Below are positions 34,701-42,917 of a stretch of DNA of 64,000 nt, piece after piece. The stretch's first letter is position 1. Each line of letters opens with the position of its first letter. The position numbers were made by a program, and so were the translations under genes. The stretch lies in the NCBI RefSeq assembly GCF_030409315.1, contig NZ_JAUFPS010000021.1, positions 42,956-106,955 on the forward strand, read 5' to 3'. Source of the stretch: Mucilaginibacter flavus (GTDB taxonomy: Bacteria; Bacteroidota; Bacteroidia; Sphingobacteriales; Sphingobacteriaceae). The notes beneath the pieces were generated by a model. That model saw only the letters and a program-made list of their open reading frames with translations. It did not search any database and was not told where the DNA came from.

Positions 34701-34941
34701 ATTCCTGAGGGTGCAAAACGTAACATTGGGTTATAACCTGCCTGCGTCACTTGTTAGTAAAATCAAACTTTCGCGGTTAAGGGTATATGCCAGCGGGCAA
34801 AACCTGTATGTGTTTACACCATACAAAGGCCTTGATCCGGAAATAGGTTCAAACAATCAAAATGTGTTTTTAACAGGTGTTGATCTGGGCAGGTATCCCC
34901 AGGCACGTACCATTACGTTTGGCGTAAACGCTGAGTTTTAA
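31783..34941 (+). CDS. SusC/RagA-type TonB-dependent outer-membrane glycan importer
   Basis: A 1052-residue protein. A signal peptide (residues 1-22, ending VSAQ) is followed by a carboxypeptidase-regulatory-like domain (GTVTDEKGITLPGVSILVKG, about 28-110). The plug domain follows (DVVVIGYGTQKRQDVNGAIS; ASATAIYGSRGSNGVIIITTKRGK, about 115-250), then a 22-stranded-type barrel ending in Phe. There is no STN domain, so control through a FecR/ECF pair is unlikely. This fits the LacI operators upstream. It works with the SusD protein 13 bases downstream to import large xylo-oligosaccharides through the outer membrane. Confidence 0.97.
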   Translation: MAKYLRIVLLFMSLFISAAVSAQNQGTPIKGTVTDEKGITLPGVSILVKGTNRSTVSDVNGNYSIAMPAGGKILVFSFIGMQTKEIVVGDRQVINLSLQSTATALSDVVVIGYGTQKRQDVNGAISSVTAKDIADIPQVSVDQLLQGKASGVTITQNAGGPGSSTSVHIRGITSLSLSNEPLYVIDGVAISGDATNQSTSGRSQGIAANNGENAPSPLTFLNPADIESIDVLKDASATAIYGSRGSNGVIIITTKRGKSGSMKIGYTGDYGFQQQGKFLPMMNLKQYAALENALADNSGQNRRGEFANPDLLPEGTNWQKAIFRTAPTQSHQLSFSGAKDGNDYYISAGYVKQKGTVLGNDFDRYTIRANVNSQVKEWFRVGTNLSAARSFQNTSLSNNTGIIYTALLSAPDQAIYNADGSFAGPQAGQIGAQINPVAQALSITNNLARDNFNGSLYADLRFFKDLTLHSEVGGDVNYTAANFFTPTYNYGPLYTNPTATLQEYYTNSTYWGWKEYLTYNHTFAKKHNLTVLAAHELINSVYHSNSAGVNGFLSNDLPALGLGTASTATIDEYIGNNDILESAFARAIYTFDNKYSLTATYRADRSSKFAQGHQTGYFPSFAVSWRLSDEAFMASVKQVADNIKIRASYGETGNQNIPAYRYGSALNSVKTGLGTGFAIDKVPNPNLTWETALQFDAGVDFSLFGNRVDGSFDYFDKSAKNFLFQASLPAFLLGQTAEYSGTGVISAPFENGGKLSAKGFEFSLTSKNIVSGSFKWNTTVIFSHYTNKVISLYNGTPYISANVTTSFLNLPVTRTQPGTAVGEFYGYKAIGIFKTDAQLRNAPPQFAPRPVSNSSGGTWLGDVQYEDVNHDGKIDINDQTDLGNPNPKFTYGITNTFNYKGFDMSIFLNGSYGAKIFNVLNYQIASLGSLYQNQLASVANFWTPANPTSNIPRPSAGDNPNLYNSDRFIESGSFLRVQNVTLGYNLPASLVSKIKLSRLRVYASGQNLYVFTPYKGLDPEIGSNNQNVFLTGVDLGRYPQARTITFGVNAEF

Positions 34942-34954
34942 CTGATAAAATCAA

Positions 34955-36622
34955 ATGAAAAAAACTAAATATTTTATAGGAATAGCTGCTATAACCAGTG
35001 TTATGGCGACAAGCTGCAAAAAGGATTATTTTAGCCGCGCGCCTAAAAGCCAGATCACGGTTGATAATTTTTATCAAACTGCCGATCAGGTGGCGGCCAG
35101 TACCAACGTGTTGTACAGCGCCCCGTGGTTTGGCTGGAGCGGTAAAGCAGGCTGGTCAATTGCCGATTTAAGCAGCGGTAACGCGCGTACCTACTCCAGC
35201 GATATCATCAACTTTCAGGATTATACCGTTACCGGTACCAATTTTGAAATCGCGGCAGCATGGAACTCGTTGTATATTGAAGTAGCGCAGGCCAACGGTA
35301 TTATCAATAACCTGCCATCAAAGGTGCCTGCATCTGTTGATAAATCCATTGTAAATAATGCCCTTGGCGAAGCGCATTTATGGCGCGCGCTGGCGTATTT
35401 TCATTTGGTGCGGGTTTTTGGCCCGGTGCCTATCATTGAAAACACATCAGATTATGTAACCAACTACCAGGTGCCCAGAAACCCGGTTGCTGATGTTTAC
35501 AAATTTATTGTAAATGATTTGAAGTTTGCCGAAGCCAACTTGAAAACCAATGTGAGGAGTGGTACAGGATCGGCCAATGCCCGTGTTTCAAGTGGCTCGG
35601 CCTCGGGCATGCTGGCAAAAGTGTATCTGTATATGCAGGATTATACCAATGCCAGGGCAGAGGCAGAGAAGGTGATTCAAAGCGGCGAGTTTAAACTCTA
35701 CGGCATAGATGTACAGGGCAAAGCATTTGCCGATTTATTCCTTACCGCCAACAACAATAACGAAGAATCGATGATTGCCCTGCAATGGGCTACCAGCGGG
35801 CAATATGGTTTGGGCAATCCATTCCAGGCCGCGGTGGCCTTCAATAGCGTAATTACCGGTACCGGTGATGGCTACGGACAAGCCGGACCGACATTTGACC
35901 TCCAGGACGAGTACGACCCGGCCGATTTGCGCCGTAAAGCAACCATTATGCTCCCCGGCGATAAATACCCCGAAATTAACCAGGCTAATGGCGGTTACAC
36001 TTTACCGGCCGATGCCAGTAGCCAGGGCACTCACGCCCAGGTTAAAAAATACGTGGTAGGCTCGCCGGCAGATAACGGCGGCGTAGGCGGCAGGCAGGCA
36101 TCTGCTAATAATACCTACTTGTTACGTTATTCGGATATGTATTTGATTGACGCAGAAGCTATTATGGCCGGTGCAACTACCAGTACAGATCCTGCTGCAT
36201 TGGCGGCTATCAATACTATTCGTAAACGTGCCGGTTTAGGTAACCTGCTTTCCATTAAGCGCTGGTACACTGTGCCTAATGCCAATATTGGTAAATACGG
36301 CGCGACTCCTAACGGGAATGTGCCAACCACGCTCATTAAAGATGATATTTTGGACGAACGCCGGCGCGAGTTTGCATTTGAAGACGATTTCTTTTTTGAC
36401 CTGATGCGCCTGGATGGCTTTGATAAAACAAGTCACCCTAAAGCCATCGCGTACATGAAGCAGCAGGATAGGGGTACGTCTGATAACAGCAACCCGCCTG
36501 TACGTTACGGAAACCAGTTTTTAACCGTAACAGATGCCAACCTGGTTTTCCCGATCCCGGCAACAGAGATTGCCGCCGATCCTAAACTTGCCGATCCTCC
36601 TGTACCATACGTGTTCAAATAA
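34955..36622 (+). CDS. SusD/RagB-type surface glycan-binding lipoprotein
   Basis: A 555-residue lipoprotein; the lipobox SVMATSC ends near residue 22. The SusD-like fold has the N-terminal TPR-type helices (TVDNFYQTADQVAASTN; GEAHLWRALAYFHLVRVFGPVPII, about residues 137-160) and the C-terminal RagB motif (LLRYSDMYLIDAEAIMAG; ILDERRREFAFEDDFFFDLMR). The C-terminus, ANLVFPIPATEI, is typical. It caps the SusC barrel at the cell surface and delivers glycans. Same operon as susC and the next gene. Confidence 0.97.
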   Translation: MKKTKYFIGIAAITSVMATSCKKDYFSRAPKSQITVDNFYQTADQVAASTNVLYSAPWFGWSGKAGWSIADLSSGNARTYSSDIINFQDYTVTGTNFEIAAAWNSLYIEVAQANGIINNLPSKVPASVDKSIVNNALGEAHLWRALAYFHLVRVFGPVPIIENTSDYVTNYQVPRNPVADVYKFIVNDLKFAEANLKTNVRSGTGSANARVSSGSASGMLAKVYLYMQDYTNARAEAEKVIQSGEFKLYGIDVQGKAFADLFLTANNNNEESMIALQWATSGQYGLGNPFQAAVAFNSVITGTGDGYGQAGPTFDLQDEYDPADLRRKATIMLPGDKYPEINQANGGYTLPADASSQGTHAQVKKYVVGSPADNGGVGGRQASANNTYLLRYSDMYLIDAEAIMAGATTSTDPAALAAINTIRKRAGLGNLLSIKRWYTVPNANIGKYGATPNGNVPTTLIKDDILDERRREFAFEDDFFFDLMRLDGFDKTSHPKAIAYMKQQDRGTSDNSNPPVRYGNQFLTVTDANLVFPIPATEIAADPKLADPPVPYVFK

Positions 36623-36635
36623 AAACTTAAAAACG

Positions 36636-37793
36636 ATGAAAAGAAATTTTAGAATTTTATACCTGCTGCTGCCTGTATTGGCAATGTTAGGTACTGCATC
36701 CTGCAAAAAGGATGCAGCCGGTGGTAAAGGTTTACCTACCGTTACCCGGGTACGCTATTTAAGCAAATCAGATACCATCAAAGATGTAGTTCACCGTGTT
36801 AATCTTGATTCGAGCCAGACTTATGACGATCACAGGGTTGTTCCGTTTGATTCTACTGCTACCGAAGGGCGCTTAGGCACGCAGTATGCAATCCTTGGAA
36901 CTAACTTGCTTACAGCTTCCTCGGTATCGTTTAATGGCGTGGCGGTGTATTTTAACCCGGCGCTGGTTACAGATAACAGCATTATTGTAAGTATTCCTTC
37001 TAATACCTCTACAGTACAAGTGCCTTTTGGCCCTACGGCAAGTAATAAACTAACGGTTGTAACCAAATATGGTAAAGTCGATTTTAATTTCAGCATAGCG
37101 CAGCCGCCCGCGGTTATAAGCAGTTTTTCGCCATTGTTCGGCGGTGAGGGGGATATTGTTACCATTACCGGAACTATTTTCAACTCTGTTTCAGGCGTTA
37201 AGTTTGATGATATCCCTGCCCAGATTGTAGGAACGCCTACGCCTACTTCCATCCAGGTGAAAGTACCTGCGGGCGTTGCATCGGCACATATTTTTGTAAC
37301 TACACCGGGCGGTACGGCCAAATCCGCGGCATCATTCGGCTTTAAGTATACCGTTTATGATGATGTGCTGGCAACAGGCTGGGGCGGCCAGGGTAGTGGC
37401 GGCTATGATGGTTATAACAGTATCCGTAACTATAAAGATGCCACACATCCTAAACGCGGTACTGCCGATATTTCTGTGCAATACACCAATTCCTATGGCG
37501 CTTTACAATTGGGCTATGGTGGTGCTACGGTGTTGGATGTTAAAAAACTTGGTTTTACCAGTCTTAAGTTTTCGGTATATGGCGGCGCGGGTGTTGCAGC
37601 CGGCGCGAGATTGCAAGTGGTTATAAACGGATCATACGGTACAGGCAGCCTGGTAACTATTACGCCAGGCGCGTATGGCGACTTTACTATTCCGTTAAGC
37701 TCATTAGGAAATCCCGCCACTATATCAGAAATAGTGATTCAAAGCTATGGTGGCACAGACACCATTTATGTGGATGATATCGGGTTTATTTAG
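36636..37793 (+). CDS. Surface glycan-binding lipoprotein (SGBP, IPT/TIG repeats)
   Basis: A 385-residue lipoprotein from the ATG at 36636; the longer frame from 36534 overlaps susD and lacks a signal. The lipobox is LGTASC near residue 20. Two IPT/TIG immunoglobulin-like domains occupy about residues 60-160 and 155-245 (ISSFSPLFGGEGDIVTITGT; VQVKVPAGVASAHIFVTT). A C-terminal domain of about 140 residues (FTSLKFSVYGGAGVAAGARL ... DTIYVDDIGFI) resembles the xyloglucan/xylan-binding domain of SGBP-B proteins. It probably holds xylan at the surface. Last gene before an internal terminator. Confidence 0.88.
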   Translation: MKRNFRILYLLLPVLAMLGTASCKKDAAGGKGLPTVTRVRYLSKSDTIKDVVHRVNLDSSQTYDDHRVVPFDSTATEGRLGTQYAILGTNLLTASSVSFNGVAVYFNPALVTDNSIIVSIPSNTSTVQVPFGPTASNKLTVVTKYGKVDFNFSIAQPPAVISSFSPLFGGEGDIVTITGTIFNSVSGVKFDDIPAQIVGTPTPTSIQVKVPAGVASAHIFVTTPGGTAKSAASFGFKYTVYDDVLATGWGGQGSGGYDGYNSIRNYKDATHPKRGTADISVQYTNSYGALQLGYGGATVLDVKKLGFTSLKFSVYGGAGVAAGARLQVVINGSYGTGSLVTITPGAYGDFTIPLSSLGNPATISEIVIQSYGGTDTIYVDDIGFI

Positions 37794-37823
37794 TAACCTG
37801 GTTTATACCGTTGATTTTGGATA

Positions 37824-37856
37824 CAAGCGTTGCCGCGAGGGCAGCGCTTGTTTTTT
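37824..37856 (+). terminator. Intra-locus rho-independent terminator between SGBP and GH10 genes
   Basis: CAAGCGTTGCC and GGGCAGCGCTTG form a GC-rich stem with a GCGA loop and a TTTTTT tail, 31 bases past the SGBP stop. It should separate high-level expression of susC-susD-SGBP from lower expression of the enzyme genes. Confidence 0.85.
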
Positions 37857-37914
37857 ACTCGCCCATTTAAAATGCTGATTAAATAATCAATTGTACTTTT
37901 AATACTACCGTTTA

Positions 37915-39588
37915 ATGAATAACAAAGTACTTGCGCAGGTGGCATTAGCTATTTTTACAGCTTTTGGTTTAACTGTATCTTCCTGTAAAAAAGACGCCGT
38001 ACCGCTCACAAATACCCCAACGGATACGGTAAAAAATATCGCGACTAAGCCCGATACTACCGGCACCCTTATAGGTAATGCCGGAGCGGCTTTTCCAAAC
38101 ATGGGTTTCGCCGTGCTTTATGGTACCATGTCATCCAACCCCACGTATTTGGCCGCTGTAAAGCGCGAGGCCAATTACGTAACCTTTGGTAATGAATTAA
38201 AAAACGCTTCCATCGTTAAAAACGACGGCAGTTTCGATTATACAACCGCCGATGCATTATTGGCCATTTGTACCAATAACGGCCTTAATGTATTTGGCCA
38301 TACGCTTTGCTGGTATTCGCAGCAAAACGCCGTTTATTTAAACGGACTAATATCAGCATTAAATAAACCGGTTACCGGTGCGCCAAAGCCGGCAAACCTG
38401 CTCAGTTACGGCGATTTTGAAGCAGGGGCAGGATCTACATTTACGGGTTGGACTAACCTTGCCGGCGGCACAGCGACCGGATCATTCAGCGCGGTTGCCG
38501 ATGATAACGATGGTGGTTCAAGAGCCATGCAGGTAACCGTTAACACACCGGGAGCCAACGCCTATGATATCCAGTCAATCGGTACCGCATTTAGCGTTAC
38601 AGCTGGTAAAACTTACCAGGTAAGTGCATCTATCAAATCGTCGGGAACGGGCACGGTGCGTATGGTAATGCAGAACACGGGCTATCAGCAAACAGATCTT
38701 AAAACCAACCCCGGTTGGGCTACTTATACCTGGAATGTGACTATTAATGAAACCTCGCCCATATTACGTTTCAATTTCCCCGATGCCGGCGTTTATGTTA
38801 TTGACAATGTTACCGTAGTTGATCCTGCGACAGGCACCTACGTGGCCCCAACAAAGGCGCAAACCGCGGCCGTTATTGATACCGCGCTTAAAACTTTTAT
38901 TACTACCACTGTTAAACGTTACAAAGGTAAGATTAAGGCCTGGGACGTAGTAAACGAGCCCATGTCTGACGGAAACGGCGCGCTTCGGGATAGCGCCAAT
39001 TACACTATACCCGCCGCCAATACTGGTAATCAGTTTCTGTGGGCGCATTACCTGGGCCGGGCTTTTGCCCTTAAGGCTTTCCAATATGCCAAAGCGACCG
39101 ATGCAAGTGCCTTGCTGTTCATCAACGAATATAACCTGGAGTATAATTTTAAGCTCGATTCCTTGATAGGCTATGTGAAGGAGCTAAAAGCGAAGGGCGC
39201 TCAAATTGACGGCATTGGCACACAAATGCACATCAACCTGCAAACTACCCAGGCAAGCATTGATAATGAATTTGTAAAGCTGGCCGCAACCGGATTAATG
39301 GTCCGGGTTTCAGAATTAGACGTTACGATGAATAGCAGCAAAACCGCGTCGTTTAGTCCCACATCAGCTCAATTAGCGGCGCAGGCTGCCATGTATAAAT
39401 ACGTTGTACAATCGTACCTGAAAAATGTGCCTAAAGCACAGCGTTTTGGGATTACGGTTTGGGGACTTACCGATAATGAAAGCTGGCTCAATATCCCGTC
39501 GGCGCCGGATTATCCGCTTTTGTTCAATCAAAATTTATCAAAAAAGGCAGCTTATTATGGCTTTTTAGAAGCTTTAAAAGGTATTTAA
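37915..39588 (+). CDS. Surface GH10 endo-1,4-beta-xylanase with inserted CBM
   Basis: A 557-residue lipoprotein (lipobox GLTVSSC) with a GH10 barrel split by a carbohydrate-binding module. The barrel begins about residue 60 (GFAVLYGTMSS; FGHTLCWYSQQ) and pauses at about residue 155. A CBM4/9/22-like beta-sandwich follows (SYGDFEAGAGSTFTGW ... GVYVIDNVTVVDP, about 158-310), then the barrel resumes. The catalytic acid/base is Glu348 in WDVVNEPM and the nucleophile is Glu467 in VSELDVTM. CBM insertion inside GH10 is known from Bacteroidota PUL xylanases that cut xylan at the cell surface. The gene follows a terminator, so it needs read-through or its own promoter. Confidence 0.95.
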   Translation: MNNKVLAQVALAIFTAFGLTVSSCKKDAVPLTNTPTDTVKNIATKPDTTGTLIGNAGAAFPNMGFAVLYGTMSSNPTYLAAVKREANYVTFGNELKNASIVKNDGSFDYTTADALLAICTNNGLNVFGHTLCWYSQQNAVYLNGLISALNKPVTGAPKPANLLSYGDFEAGAGSTFTGWTNLAGGTATGSFSAVADDNDGGSRAMQVTVNTPGANAYDIQSIGTAFSVTAGKTYQVSASIKSSGTGTVRMVMQNTGYQQTDLKTNPGWATYTWNVTINETSPILRFNFPDAGVYVIDNVTVVDPATGTYVAPTKAQTAAVIDTALKTFITTTVKRYKGKIKAWDVVNEPMSDGNGALRDSANYTIPAANTGNQFLWAHYLGRAFALKAFQYAKATDASALLFINEYNLEYNFKLDSLIGYVKELKAKGAQIDGIGTQMHINLQTTQASIDNEFVKLAATGLMVRVSELDVTMNSSKTASFSPTSAQLAAQAAMYKYVVQSYLKNVPKAQRFGITVWGLTDNESWLNIPSAPDYPLLFNQNLSKKAAYYGFLEALKGI

Positions 39589-39619
39589 ATTGATGGAGAA
39601 CATATTAAGCTATTAAACA

Positions 39620-40225
39620 ATGATTAAAGCCGTGGCCGGGGACAAGGATTTAGTGGTTAGCTTGCTTGAACAGGCCGGCGATGGGCTGAGCGATTATCAG
39701 TTTAAAAATAAAAAACAACGGGATCTTTTGTTATCGCAGCTGTTCGACTTGTATTTTAATATGGGCGAAATATGGCTATCTGGCAATCGCCGTGCTTGCG
39801 CGCTTATTATGCAGCCCGGGATATCAGCATTGAGGGCGAAGGCAATACCGATATTATTTAAGCTGATATTTTCTGAGACCGGCAGGGCCGTTCTTAGCGA
39901 AGCATGGCATCATGTTAGCAGGGGAGGCCGGTTGAAATCCATTTACAAAATAACCTACATCCGTTGGATTTGTGTTGATCCATTATTTCAACGGAGGGGA
40001 ACAGGAAGCGGTTTGTTGGGGAGAATATTAGAAAAAGCGGCAGCAAAAAACAGGATAGTTTATGCCCAAACCGCTACTTTAAAAAACTTAGACTGGCTGG
40101 AAAAATTTGGCTTTGAAGGCTACGATGTGCTTGATGATCAAGGCTTAAAAAACGTAACTTTCCTGCTCAAACGAAGCTTTAGCCAGCAAGCGCTAACCAA
40201 TCTGAATCACAACAAAAAACCTTAA
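39620..40225 (+). CDS. GNAT-family N-acetyltransferase inside the xylan locus
   Basis: A 201-residue cytosolic acetyltransferase. The acetyl-CoA motif A is YIRWICVDPLFQRRGTGSGLL (residues about 113-133, with QRRGTGSG as the pyrophosphate loop), and NLDWLEKFGFEGY near residue 160 is motif B. The gene is in line with the xylan operon: 31 bases after the GH10 stop and 12 bases before the next start. That position suggests co-expression with xylan use. A GNAT is not a usual PUL component; its substrate is unknown and could be a sugar amine, a protein or an antibiotic-like compound. Confidence 0.88.
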   Translation: MIKAVAGDKDLVVSLLEQAGDGLSDYQFKNKKQRDLLLSQLFDLYFNMGEIWLSGNRRACALIMQPGISALRAKAIPILFKLIFSETGRAVLSEAWHHVSRGGRLKSIYKITYIRWICVDPLFQRRGTGSGLLGRILEKAAAKNRIVYAQTATLKNLDWLEKFGFEGYDVLDDQGLKNVTFLLKRSFSQQALTNLNHNKKP

Positions 40226-40237
40226 ATCAAAGAAGAA

Positions 40238-41752
40238 ATGAAGCCTATAATTTTTGTTCTTTTAATTGCTGCGGCAGTAACAGCAAGAGCTCAAAGCACA
40301 GCGCCGGTTAATTTTACTGCGGATGAGGATCATCAAAATATGATGAAACAGTTGGGGATTAAAACCCTGCGCAATGGTCCCAGTGGCGATGAAGCAGCGC
40401 CCAATCACGCCAATTACGACGAGGCACTGGCCAACCCTTATACCAACCTTCCCGATGCGCTTACCCTAAAGGATGGAAAAAAAGTGACCACGCCCGAGGC
40501 ATGGTGGCGACAACGCCGGCCGGAGATTGCGGAGGATATGGAACGCGAGGTTTACGGGCGTATACCGGCTAAAGTGCCAAAGGTAATCTGGACTACTAAA
40601 GTTACCGATAAAGAGCGCGTTGGCTTTTACCCGGTGATTGCCAGGCAACTGGTTGGCCATGTAGATAACACAGGCTTCCCTTTACTCAACGTAAATATTG
40701 AAATGACGCTGGTGCTCCCTGCAAATGCTAAAGGGCCGGTACCGGTGTTGATGATGTTTGCCCGTAGCGTATTGCCCGCACCTGCCCAGCCACCGGCTGC
40801 CGACCTGGAAAAAATCAATAGCGCTATTAAAGACTTGCTGGTAAAAGATCACCCCGAACTGAAAAATATTTTTGAACAATACCCGGCTTATAACCCCGTG
40901 CCAGAGCAATCACCTTTTGGCGCCGCTGGTTTTCCGGTTGTCAAAGGCGATCCGCCTACGGCCATGCAACTCATTGCCGCCGGTTGGGGGTACGTGCTTA
41001 TTGATCCGGCATCTATACAGGCCGATAATGCCGAAGGATTAACCAAGGGAATCATCGGCCTGGTTAATAAAGGCCAGCCCCGCAAACCGGATGATTGGGG
41101 TGCTTTGCGTGCCTGGTCATGGGGCGCGGCAAGGGCTTTAGATTATCTGGAGACCGTACCTGCTGTTGATGCTAAGCACGTGGGGATTGAAGGCGTATCC
41201 CGTTATGGCAAGGCAGCCCTGGTTACCCTTGCTTTTGAGCAGCGTTTTGCCATGGGCTTGATCGGCTCATCGGGCGAAGGTGGTGCCAAGCTGCACCGCC
41301 GCAATTTTGGCGAAGCTGTTGAAAGCCTTACCGGCGGCGAATATTATTGGATGGCCGGTAATTTTATGAAATACGGTGCTGCGGAAGCAAGCTTTGGCGC
41401 TAAAACAGCGAAAGATATTCCCGTTGATGCACACGAATTGATTGCTTTGTGTGCACCGCGACTAACTTTTATCAGTTATGGAATCCCCGAGCAAGGCGAT
41501 GCCCGTTGGCTGGATCAGCAGGGGAGTTATATGGCCACGGTAGCTGCCGGCCCGGTTTTTAAATTACTCGGGGCAAAAGATCTTGGCGTATCTAATGATT
41601 ATAAAACAGAAAAAATGCCACCCGTAAATACCGGTTTGCTCAATGGCGAGCTTGCATGGCGGCAGCATGATGGCGGCCATACTGATGCGCCCAACGTAAA
41701 ATACTTTATCGCCTGGGCTAATAAATTCATCCATGATAAATCCAAACCATAA
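40238..41752 (+). CDS. CE15-like 4-O-methyl-glucuronoyl methylesterase
   Basis: A 504-residue alpha/beta-hydrolase with a signal peptide (ILLIAAAVTARAQ-like, about residues 1-19). The nucleophile elbow GVSRYGKAAL places Ser321 in the CE15 consensus (G-C/V-S-R-x-G-K), and His477 or His481 in HDGGHTDAPN is the probable catalytic base. Further CE15 marks are WGYVLIDPASIQ and WGALRAWSWGAARALDYLE. CE15 enzymes cut ester bonds between glucuronic acid on xylan and lignin alcohols. Next to GH115 alpha-glucuronidase and GH10 xylanases this points to lignocellulosic glucuronoxylan. Confidence 0.87.
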   Translation: MKPIIFVLLIAAAVTARAQSTAPVNFTADEDHQNMMKQLGIKTLRNGPSGDEAAPNHANYDEALANPYTNLPDALTLKDGKKVTTPEAWWRQRRPEIAEDMEREVYGRIPAKVPKVIWTTKVTDKERVGFYPVIARQLVGHVDNTGFPLLNVNIEMTLVLPANAKGPVPVLMMFARSVLPAPAQPPAADLEKINSAIKDLLVKDHPELKNIFEQYPAYNPVPEQSPFGAAGFPVVKGDPPTAMQLIAAGWGYVLIDPASIQADNAEGLTKGIIGLVNKGQPRKPDDWGALRAWSWGAARALDYLETVPAVDAKHVGIEGVSRYGKAALVTLAFEQRFAMGLIGSSGEGGAKLHRRNFGEAVESLTGGEYYWMAGNFMKYGAAEASFGAKTAKDIPVDAHELIALCAPRLTFISYGIPEQGDARWLDQQGSYMATVAAGPVFKLLGAKDLGVSNDYKTEKMPPVNTGLLNGELAWRQHDGGHTDAPNVKYFIAWANKFIHDKSKP

Positions 41753-41769
41753 TCAAACTCAATTAACAT

Positions 41770-42573
41770 ATGAAGTGTAAGAATTTACTGGTGTTATTAC
41801 TTGCGCTTACAGGAACGGTTACGCTAAAAGCGCAAACTGCCGCGCGGCCCTGGAATAATAAAGAATGCGCGGTGGTTTTAACTTATGATGATGCGATAGA
41901 TGTCGATCTGGATAATGTGGCTCCGGTGTTGGATTCTCTGAAACTGAAGGCTACATTCTATATTATCGGTTCATCGCCGGTTGTTGCTAACCGGATGAAT
42001 GAATGGCGAAAATTAGCCGCCCGCGGTAACGAATTGGGCAACCACTCCCTGTATCACCCTTGCGATGGCAGTTTACCCGGCAGAGGCTTTGTTACTGCCG
42101 AAACAGATTTGAGTAAGTATACCGTTGAACGGGCTGTAAAAGAGATCAGGACAACCAATACCCTGCTCAACGCCATTGATGGCAAAACCGAAAGGACATT
42201 TGCTTACCCTTGCGGCGACCTGCAAATTGGTAATCAACGCTTTTATGACGAGCTAAAGAAAGATTTTATAGCCGCCCGCGGCGTAAATGCGGAATTGCAA
42301 ACAGCTAAACAAGTTAACCCCGATAATGTAGATTGCTTTATGATTAATGGGCAATCTGTGGGTTATATGATTGATTTGGTTGAAAAGGCGAGGCAATCGC
42401 ATACCCTGCTTGTTTTTTTGTTTCATGGCGTAGGTGGTGGGCATAATATCAATGTAAGCCTTGATGCGCACAGCAAACTATTACATTATTTAAAGGCCAA
42501 TGAAAAAGCAATTTGGGTTGCGCCAATGGTTGATGTGGCGCGTTATATAAAAAACCAGGAAAATCGCTTTTAA
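41770..42573 (+). CDS. Polysaccharide deacetylase (CE4/NodB-like), exported
   Basis: A 267-residue protein with a signal peptide ending VTLKAQ (residue about 22). The NodB fold shows VLTYDDAIDVDLDNV with the metal-site Asp-Asp (residues about 38-40) and NHSLYHPC with the H-x3-H metal ligands (about residue 92). RTFAYPCGD is motif 3 and LVFLFHGVGGGHNI is motif 5. It is therefore likely an active metal-dependent deacetylase for acetylated xylan or chitin-like oligomers. It lies 17 bases after the CE15-like gene and closes the first enzyme operon. Confidence 0.87.
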   Translation: MKCKNLLVLLLALTGTVTLKAQTAARPWNNKECAVVLTYDDAIDVDLDNVAPVLDSLKLKATFYIIGSSPVVANRMNEWRKLAARGNELGNHSLYHPCDGSLPGRGFVTAETDLSKYTVERAVKEIRTTNTLLNAIDGKTERTFAYPCGDLQIGNQRFYDELKKDFIAARGVNAELQTAKQVNPDNVDCFMINGQSVGYMIDLVEKARQSHTLLVFLFHGVGGGHNINVSLDAHSKLLHYLKANEKAIWVAPMVDVARYIKNQENRF

Positions 42574-42588
42574 AAGTGCAAGATTGAA

Positions 42589-42736
42589 GTTTTGGCTAAA
42601 GCCACCTGGTATTTGTATGTAAACCGTTGGCTAAAGCCAAACGGCAATGAAATCAAATTCTGATTGAGGCGTCAATTCATTGCCGTCCCATTTATGGGGC
42701 GGAAAATGGAATTATAACATAGTGGCTTTAGCCAAA
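42589..42736. repeat. Nested palindrome element, GGCTAAAGCC / ACGGCAATGAA family
   Basis: Outer arms TTTTGGCTAAAGCCAC (42589) and GTGGCTTTAGCCAAAA (ending 42736) are perfect inverted repeats. Inner arms ACGGCAATGAA (42630) and TTCATTGCCGT (42667) are also perfect. Another GGCTAAAGCC lies next to the inner left arm. The element would fold as one long composite hairpin. It fills the gap after the deacetylase gene and ends about 75 bases before the GH43 promoter. Confidence 0.75.
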
Positions 42737-42810
42737 ATCAGGTGATAAGTTTTTAAAAGCGATTTCCCTGTATAAAAAAGATACAAGATGTTAATTAAAT
42801 CAAATTTTAT

Positions 42811-42828
42811 TATATTGCAATCGATTGC
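42811..42828 (+). promoter_or_regulatory. GH43 promoter with perfect LacI-type operator GCAATCGATTGC
   Basis: TATATTGC (42811-42818) is a near-match to TAnnTTTG. The perfect 12-base palindrome GCAATCGATTGC (42817-42828) overlaps its end. The ATG is 90 bases downstream. This is the best-conserved copy of the motif in the window. Confidence 0.75.
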
Positions 42829-42917
42829 GTAATTGTATTCAATACCAAATAAACTATAAGCAGGTGTAGTTGCTCAAAGCCGCGCCTCATCGAAAAAAAT
42901 TATTTAACAACCATAAA

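Noticed and set aside
42870..42917. Extended N-terminus for the GH43 gene
   Set aside because: The added residues precede and would disrupt a good lipoprotein signal peptide starting at 42918.
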